Shown piece by piece: positions 1-3,717 of a DNA stretch of 5,092 nucleotides (its first letter is position 1; every line of letters starts with the position of its first letter). Below the pieces are notes generated by a model that searched no databases, was not told the origin of the DNA, and saw only the letters and a program-made list of their open reading frames with translations. Both the position numbers and the translations under genes were made by a program. Source of the DNA: an uncultured Bacilli bacterium (GTDB taxonomy: Bacteria; Bacillota_I; Bacilli_A; ML615J-28; CAG-313); NCBI GenBank assembly GCA_904501965.1, contig CAJGCS010000086.1:1-5092 (forward strand), given 5' to 3'.

Positions 1-759
1 TGTTCAATTAATGAAGATGATTATGAATTAATTGAAGGCGAAGTAAAATTAAGTGATGGTAGTGTAAAGCAAATTGGAACTTGGGAAGGCGATCCTAAAG
101 TTATGAAACTATCTATTTTAAGTGGTTTTGATTTAACAAATGTTCATGTTGTTGGTCAAGGAGAAATAGATGGTAATGCTCAACTTTCAACTTGGTGGAT
201 TGATCATAAGAAAAAGCCATACGCTAGACCACATATGCTATATATGAACAATTGTAGTAATGTTTTTGTTCAAGGAATTCATTTTAAAAATTCACCTCAA
301 TGGACATTGCATCCTTACTTTTCAAGCAATGTTAATTTCTATGATTTAAAGATAACAAATCCTAAAATTTCTCCAAACACTGATGGAATTAACCCTCAAG
401 CTTGTAAAGGCGTTAAAATAATTGGGGAAGGCGCATTTCAATTTTGCATTTCGTATTTATATATAGACATTCCTGATAATGTTGAAATAATTAAGAAAAC
501 TGCATATTCTTTAAATGCGTATACAAAAGAAGTAACACTAGGTAAAGGCGTTAAGTTTATTGGAGAAAGTGCATTCGCAGGTACTTCAATAACAAGTATA
601 TATATTCCAAAAAGTGTAGAAGTAATTCAAAGTCGTGCTTTTGAGGGCGATACATTAAAAACAATTTACTGTGAGATCGAATCAAAACCAGATGGGTTTG
701 AAGAAAATTGGGATTATTCTGATCCATTGCCAAATATTATTTGGGGGTATACAAAATGA
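1..759 (+). CDS. Chimeric protein: partial GH28 polygalacturonase-like domain fused to BspA-type leucine-rich repeats (5' end outside window)
   Basis: The frame is open from base 1 to the TGA at 757-759, giving 252 visible residues. Residues 1 to about 139 match the N-terminal half of glycoside hydrolase family 28 enzymes, which cleave galacturonan in pectin. Visible marks are GQGEIDG (52-58), a WW pair, RPH (76-78), NSPQWTLHP (97-105) and NTDG (126-129). In GH28 the next motifs should be a DD pair, GHG and RIK, which complete the active site. None is present. After KGVKIIG the sequence becomes BspA-type repeats (about 140-235) and ends in WGYTK, a familiar tail of such proteins. The product therefore keeps only one catalytic aspartate and should not hydrolyse pectin. 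The ATG at 103 is an internal Met, because GH28-like sequence continues upstream of it. The stop overlaps the next start. The domain calls are firm from motifs. Whether the fusion is a functional gene, a broken gene or an assembly error cannot be told here. Confidence 0.85.
   Translation, partial: CSINEDDYELIEGEVKLSDGSVKQIGTWEGDPKVMKLSILSGFDLTNVHVVGQGEIDGNAQLSTWWIDHKKKPYARPHMLYMNNCSNVFVQGIHFKNSPQWTLHPYFSSNVNFYDLKITNPKISPNTDGINPQACKGVKIIGEGAFQFCISYLYIDIPDNVEIIKKTAYSLNAYTKEVTLGKGVKFIGESAFAGTSITSIYIPKSVEVIQSRAFEGDTLKTIYCEIESKPDGFEENWDYSDPLPNIIWGYTK
418..690 (+). repeat. Four BspA-type (LRR_5) leucine-rich repeat units within the chimeric gene
   Basis: The units begin at 418, 487, 556 and 622 and run 23, 23 and 22 residues, with the fourth grading into the C-terminal tail. 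Each follows the pattern (I/V/F)I-x-x-x-A(F/Y)-x(n)-(V/I)x(I/L)-(P/G)-x-x-V, for example FIGESAFAG then IYIPKSVE. This is the pattern of BspA/TpLRR surface proteins, which commonly take part in adhesion or host binding. Full-length members usually carry many more units, so this is probably only the C-terminal end of a longer repeat array. At DNA level units 1 and 3 are alike near their starts, and the 11-base word just before each (406-416 and 544-554) is identical. Confidence 0.85.
743..747 (+). promoter_or_regulatory. Weak ribosome-binding site that decides the lipoprotein start
   Basis: A GGGGG run lies 8 nt before the ATG at 756 and inside the last codons of the upstream gene. It favours ATG 756 over the in-frame TTG at 741, which has no purine-rich stretch before it and would put the G-run inside the coding region. 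The site is poor as a Shine-Dalgarno, so translational coupling through the ATGA overlap probably helps initiation. Confidence 0.5.
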
Positions 760-1364
760 GAAAAATAATCAAATATATATCAGTACTAATATTGTTTTTT
801 GTATCAATAGTTTCTTTATGTAGTTGTGATATGCCGCTTGTTAAAGAAAGAAATATTGCGAAAGCATTAATAGTTGTTTTAGAAGAATATGAGGATTTCG
901 AGTTTATCAAAGTTGAGTGTGTTGCGTATAACGGAACAGTTTATAAAATTAGATATAAAGCAGAAAATGAAGAGAAAATCGCATATTTTGTATCGGAAGC
1001 CATATCTGGTGGATTAGGATTATTTAATGAAATGTATGAATCAGAAAGAAATGTTCCTTACGATGGAACGCTTTATTCAACATATTATGATATGTACTAT
1101 TTCCATTATTTTGGTGGGAAAACAAATATTGGGTCAATGTCTTTTAATGCTCCGTTTTATAATGATCATGGCATAAGTTTTTCTTCAGTTGAAATTGAAG
1201 AAAATACTATATATCTTGCTACAGGTTCTTATGAAGAACGTGATGCATATGAAGAAGTATTAGAAACAATTTGTATAAGACTAAAAGATGATAGTACTTG
1301 TAATAATGATCTTATTTGTTTTTACATAGACTTATATCAAAACTGGGAAAGTGAATTGAAGTAA
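756..1364 (+). CDS. Predicted small lipoprotein, function unknown
   Basis: This 202-residue protein starts at ATG 756, whose last two bases are shared with the previous TGA. The N-terminus has the charged stretch MRKIIKY, a hydrophobic core at about residues 8-21 and then LCSCD. Cys24 (L-C-S-C) or Cys22 (V-S-L-C) could be the lipidated residue, so the protein is probably exported and anchored outside the membrane. The mature part is acidic, rich in Tyr, Phe and Glu, and has no internal membrane segment. I recognise no enzyme motif or family. Alternating hydrophobic and polar stretches such as VYKIRYKAENEEKIAYFV suggest a beta-rich fold. It sits between the chimeric surface gene and the membrane protein in what looks like one transcript, so a cell-envelope role is likely. 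The lipoprotein call is fairly sure; the role is unknown. Confidence 0.8.
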   Translation: MRKIIKYISVLILFFVSIVSLCSCDMPLVKERNIAKALIVVLEEYEDFEFIKVECVAYNGTVYKIRYKAENEEKIAYFVSEAISGGLGLFNEMYESERNVPYDGTLYSTYYDMYYFHYFGGKTNIGSMSFNAPFYNDHGISFSSVEIEENTIYLATGSYEERDAYEEVLETICIRLKDDSTCNNDLICFYIDLYQNWESELK

Positions 1365-1369
1365 GGTGG
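1363..1369 (+). promoter_or_regulatory. Ribosome-binding site of the membrane protein gene
   Basis: AAGGTGG matches AAGGAGG at six of seven positions and lies 4 nt before the ATG at 1374, which is slightly close. Its first bases are part of the TAA stop of the lipoprotein gene. The gap between the genes is only 9 nt, so no separate promoter is expected. Confidence 0.75.
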
Positions 1370-1373
1370 TTTT

Positions 1374-2513
1374 ATGGAAAACATTAATAATATCAATCAA
1401 AATGTGAGAAATATTAGTTATGAGTTAAAAGAAGAAATAATACATTCATTTAAAGCAAGTAATTCCATCATTTTAGACGCAATATTTTGGCCTCTGTTTT
1501 ATTTATTCCAAATAGTGTTATATCTAGTTTTAGGTCATATAGTACCTTATGTAGGGTTTGTATTCTTTATTGCTGTGGGGTTTCTTATTTTTAGACTAAT
1601 TAAAGTATTTAAAAACATTACATGTGCAAAAAAAGTAAAACTAAATTTACATAATACATATATAACTGGTTACATTAAAGTTAGTTTTGCTAAAATAAAA
1701 CCTATTGCTTTTAGATATGAAGATATTGAGACTATTTCATATAAAAAAAATAAACCTTTGAAAATTAAATTAAAAGAAATACAAAAGGAAATAACTATTT
1801 ATATAAAAAATAGTGAAGAATGTAATAATTTTATAAATGAAAAGCTTGTTGCATTATCTAATCATAGAACAATTTATAATTTTACTTTAGATCAAAAATC
1901 TAGCAAAGATTTTTATTATTCTAATATAATAAATTTAAGCAAAGAAAGTCAAACACAAAATTTTAATAAAAAGAAAAAAAGTATTATAAAAGCACTTTGT
2001 AAACGTCAAACAAAAGGAAGAATTGCATATATTACTGTTAATAAATTGTTGACAGTGATATTTACATTACTTTTAAATTTAGTTGCATTATTAACAATTA
2101 TTGCGGTAAGTTATTTTTCTGAATCTAATATGATAAACAAATATATCATTCCGTTAGCATTCTCTACATGTATTTTTTCATTACTCATACTTACGTTTAG
2201 TAAAAATAAATTGTGGAATTTAATACTATATGTATTATATTTTACATACTCGGTATCTATTGCTTTAATTGGTCTTGTAATGTTAATGATTTATGACATG
2301 ACACTCGATGTAGTATTTGTTCTTGGCTTAATGTACATTTGTATTGGATTGATAATTCCTGTCATGTTATTTATCGCAATGATTATTAGTGCATGTATTT
2401 GGAAAAAGAAAAAAATAAAATACGTACATTCATATCTGATTTGTCTTCATATTTTAAGAAGTAAGAATATAATATCTACAAAAGATTATTTAAAAATATA
2501 TAAAACTATATAA
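1374..2513 (+). CDS. Multi-pass membrane protein with a probable PH-like cytosolic domain, function unknown
   Basis: This is a 379-residue protein. Hydrophobic segments lie at about 33-53, 57-77, 223-247, 258-276, 280-305 and 313-343, so roughly six membrane passes arranged as two, then a soluble part of about 140 residues, then four. The soluble part begins KKVKLNLHNTYITGYIK and continues with FRYEDIETISYKKNKPLKIKLK and ITIYIKNSEECNNFINEKL. The order of beta strands, a YEDIE-type strand and a closing helix resembles bacterial PH (bPH) domains found attached to membrane helices. Residues about 163-215 are polar and Lys-rich, probably a linker. No catalytic or transport motif is visible. It follows the lipoprotein gene by 9 nt and ends just before the bidirectional terminator, so it is the last gene of the unit. 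The topology is fairly secure, the PH-like assignment is tentative and the function is unknown. Confidence 0.8.
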   Translation: MENINNINQNVRNISYELKEEIIHSFKASNSIILDAIFWPLFYLFQIVLYLVLGHIVPYVGFVFFIAVGFLIFRLIKVFKNITCAKKVKLNLHNTYITGYIKVSFAKIKPIAFRYEDIETISYKKNKPLKIKLKEIQKEITIYIKNSEECNNFINEKLVALSNHRTIYNFTLDQKSSKDFYYSNIINLSKESQTQNFNKKKKSIIKALCKRQTKGRIAYITVNKLLTVIFTLLLNLVALLTIIAVSYFSESNMINKYIIPLAFSTCIFSLLILTFSKNKLWNLILYVLYFTYSVSIALIGLVMLMIYDMTLDVVFVLGLMYICIGLIIPVMLFIAMIISACIWKKKKIKYVHSYLICLHILRSKNIISTKDYLKIYKTI

Positions 2514-2514
2514 G

Positions 2515-2545
2515 AAAAAGCAGCTAATTACTTAGCTGCTTTTTT
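2515..2545. terminator. Bidirectional intrinsic terminator between convergent genes
   Basis: GCAGCTAA (2520-2527) pairs perfectly with TTAGCTGC (2532-2539) around the loop TTAC. Six T follow on the + strand (2540-2545) and five A precede (2515-2519), which read as T on the - strand. It can end the rightward three-gene unit and the leftward ttcA-like gene. The loop contains the ttcA stop codon (2528-2530), and the right arm with its T tract encodes the last residues of that protein. Confidence 0.9.
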
Positions 2546-3361
2546 ATCATAGTCATCCAAAAAGTTATATTCAAAGTCGTCTTTGTGATAACCAATAATA
2601 GTATTTAAATTAATATTTTCTACACTTCTGAAAATATTAATATCAATATCATCATATTTCTTTCTTAATTCTTTTATTAAGTTTTTAGTTTCAAGACGTT
2701 TTGATGAAACATTTTCCAAATGATTTGATTCAGTAAAGTGACATGCACATTGTAAGAAATGTAGATCATTATGGTTTGCCCAAGCAATAATGCTTTGTTC
2801 TTTAACTAAGTATAAAGGTCTAATTAACTCCATACCTTCAAAGTTAGTGCTATGAAGTTTTGGCATCATTGTTTGAACTTGCGCTCCATAAAGCATTCCC
2901 ATAAGAATTGTTTCAATGACATCATCGAAGTGATGACCTAAAGCAATTTTATTACAGCCAAGTTCCTTTGCTTTTGCATAAAGGTGGCCTCTACGCATTC
3001 TTGCACAAAGATAACAAGGTGAATCTGTTGTTTTAGATACGACATTAAAAATGTTAGTTTCAAATATTTCTAAAGGAATATTAAGTTTATTAGCATTTTC
3101 AATAAGGCGTTCTTTATTAATTTCATTGTATCCTGGATTCATTGAAAGATAGACTAAATCAAAATTAATATCTCCATGACGTTTTAATTCTTCTAAACAT
3201 TTTGCAAGAAGAAATGAATCTTTTCCACCGGATATGCAAACTGCTATCTTATCGCCTTCTTTGATCATTTGATAATCTCTTACGGCTTTTACAAACATTC
3301 TCCATATCTCTTTTCTATATTTTTTTATTATGCTACGTTCAATATTAACTAGTTCATTCAT
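2528..3361 (-). CDS. TtcA-like tRNA-thiolation protein (PP-loop ATPase)
   Basis: This is a 277-residue protein of the TtcA/TtuA branch of PP-loop (N-type ATP pyrophosphatase) proteins. These adenylate a tRNA base and replace an oxygen with sulfur; E. coli TtcA makes 2-thiocytidine at position 32. Counting from ATG 3361, SGGKDS (44-49) is the ATP-binding PP-loop. PCYLCARMRRG holds a C-x-x-C pair (116, 119), GHHFDD (142-147) is the second nucleotide-site motif, and QCACH carries Cys205 and Cys207. Cys116, Cys119 and one of the latter fit the three ligands of the [4Fe-4S] cluster of TtcA. The N- and C-terminal zinc-binding cysteine motifs typical of TtuA are absent, which favours TtcA. ATG 3361 is preferred over the TTG at 3376 because a GAGG site lies 9 nt before it. 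It is convergent with the three-gene unit and transcribed alone. The family is certain; the exact tRNA substrate is inferred. Confidence 0.93.
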   Translation of the reverse strand: MNELVNIERSIIKKYRKEIWRMFVKAVRDYQMIKEGDKIAVCISGGKDSFLLAKCLEELKRHGDINFDLVYLSMNPGYNEINKERLIENANKLNIPLEIFETNIFNVVSKTTDSPCYLCARMRRGHLYAKAKELGCNKIALGHHFDDVIETILMGMLYGAQVQTMMPKLHSTNFEGMELIRPLYLVKEQSIIAWANHNDLHFLQCACHFTESNHLENVSSKRLETKNLIKELRKKYDDIDINIFRSVENINLNTIIGYHKDDFEYNFLDDYDKKAAK

Positions 3362-3370
3362 ATAACTTAA

Positions 3371-3374
3371 CCTC
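3371..3374 (-). promoter_or_regulatory. Ribosome-binding site that sets the ttcA-like start
   Basis: On the - strand GAGG lies 9 nt before ATG 3361, at normal spacing. The alternative TTG start at 3376 directly adjoins this motif and has no site of its own, so the ATG is the likely start. Confidence 0.75.
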
Positions 3375-3380
3375 AAAAGT

Positions 3381-3409
3381 ATTATATCATAATAACAAAA
3401 AAATATCTA
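3381..3409 (-). promoter_or_regulatory. Promoter of the ttcA-like gene
   Basis: On the - strand TGATATAAT is an extended -10 with a perfect TATAAT at 3386-3381. A weak -35, TAGATA (3409-3404, four of six matches to TTGACA), sits 17 nt upstream. Transcription would begin near 3374, leaving a leader of only about 13 nt that starts almost at the ribosome-binding site. Confidence 0.7.
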
Positions 3410-3441
3410 AAAATATTCATTTATTTTCATTATAGTTTTCA

Positions 3442-3470
3442 TTGCATTATGAATTTTATTATGTTATAAT
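3442..3470 (+). promoter_or_regulatory. Promoter of the structured RNA (6S-like)
   Basis: TATAAT at 3465-3470 is preceded by TG at 3462-3463, an extended -10. TTGCAT at 3442-3447 is a partial -35 (TTG kept) with an ideal 17-nt spacer. The predicted start is near G3477, exactly where the closing stem of the RNA begins. Two copies of TTTTCATT, 12 nt apart (3424-3431 and 3436-3443), lie at and upstream of the -35; I assign them no role. Confidence 0.75.
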
Positions 3471-3476
3471 TTTATT

Positions 3477-3656
3477 GCTGGAAAGTTCGTGTTTCCATTA
3501 TATATGGCAACCCGAACACTTTATCACAGGGAACTATTTTTACACGGCGTCGAAAGCTTTCCTTTAGAGTAAGAATCCCAAGTGTAAGTTACTTAGTTTA
3601 CCACTTTTTGAAACATGCGGTGGGCATGCGTGGATAACGGCTTTCTGGCGTTTTTT
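3477..3656 (+). ncRNA. ssrS: Stand-alone structured RNA, probable 6S RNA
   Basis: The RNA of about 175-180 nt has its own promoter and ends in nine T residues. Its G+C is about 43% (75 of 174 bases), against about 12% in the preceding 100 bases. The 5' end GCUGGAAAG (3477-3485) pairs at all nine positions with CUUUCUGGC (3641-3649), and GUUUCC (3491-3496) can extend this with GGAUAAC (3632-3638). An apical arm joins ACACUU (3516-3521) to AAGUGU (3580-3585), GGGA (3529-3532) to UCCC (3576-3579) and UUUUUAC (3537-3543) to GUAAGAA (3569-3575). The middle is open, with a small hairpin CAUGC/GCAUG (3614-3628). A closing stem, central bubble and bulged apical arm are the plan of 6S RNA, which binds sigma-A RNA polymerase as a promoter mimic. 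From memory, the B. subtilis 6S-1 product RNA begins GUUCGG, and here CCGAAC ends at nucleotide 41, which fits. Marks of SRP, RNase P and tmRNA are absent. An unknown RNA family remains possible. Confidence 0.65.
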
Positions 3657-3659
3657 TTT
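3636..3659 (+). terminator. 3' end and terminator of the structured RNA
   Basis: Nine T residues (3651-3659) directly follow the 3' strand of the closing stem. A local hairpin AACG (3636-3639) with CGUU (3649-3652) is weak, with only four pairs and a nine-base loop. Either this hairpin or the long-range closing stem must drive release; both use bases 3641-3650, so they exclude each other. Confidence 0.65.
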
Positions 3660-3687
3660 ACACAAAAATGCTCTAATGTGGTATAAT
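3657..3687 (+). promoter_or_regulatory. Promoter of the oligoendopeptidase gene
   Basis: TGGTATAAT (3679-3687) is an extended -10 with a perfect TATAAT. The -35 is either TTTACA at 3657-3662 (five of six, spacer 19) or TACACA at 3659-3664 (four of six, spacer 17). Both overlap the T tract that ends the upstream RNA. The start would be near 3694, giving a leader of about 25 nt, so the peptidase gene does not depend on readthrough from the RNA. Confidence 0.75.
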
Positions 3688-3702
3688 AAATATATATATA
3701 AG

Positions 3703-3710
3703 AAGGAAGG
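3703..3710 (+). promoter_or_regulatory. Ribosome-binding site of the oligoendopeptidase gene
   Basis: AAGGAAGG lies 7 nt before the ATG at 3718. It is the strongest ribosome-binding site in the window and settles the start. Confidence 0.85.
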
Positions 3711-3717
3711 TTTAATT

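Noticed and set aside
103..105. ATG as the start of the GH28-LRR gene
   Set aside because: The frame is open back to base 1 and the upstream residues, such as IGTWEGDPKV, fit GH28 proteins, so this is an internal Met.
741..743. TTG start for the lipoprotein
   Set aside because: It has no ribosome-binding site. ATG 756 has the G-run at good spacing, the ATGA overlap and a better signal peptide start.
3374..3376. TTG start for the ttcA-like gene (- strand)
   Set aside because: It overlaps the predicted transcription start and touches the GAGG that serves ATG 3361.
3424..3443. Two TTTTCATT copies upstream of the RNA gene as an operator
   Set aside because: In such AT-rich DNA an eight-base repeat of this composition is expected by chance, and there is no dyad symmetry.
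3601..3628. H-type pseudoknot between CCAC (3601-3604) and GUGG (3620-3623) with the CAUGC/GCAUG stem
   Set aside because: The third loop would have zero length, which cannot cross a four-pair stem. CCAC pairs better with GUGG at 3630-3633.
3477..3656. SRP RNA, RNase P RNA or tmRNA
   Set aside because: The SRP GGAAGCAG loop and the RNase P GAGGAAAGTCC core are absent, and there is no tRNA-like end; the length is also wrong for RNase P and tmRNA.
3477..3659. T-box or other riboswitch leader for pepF
   Set aside because: No T-box TGGNACC motif and no conserved core of a riboswitch class I know is visible, and pepF has its own extended -10 promoter after the T9 end. A terminating riboswitch is not fully excluded.
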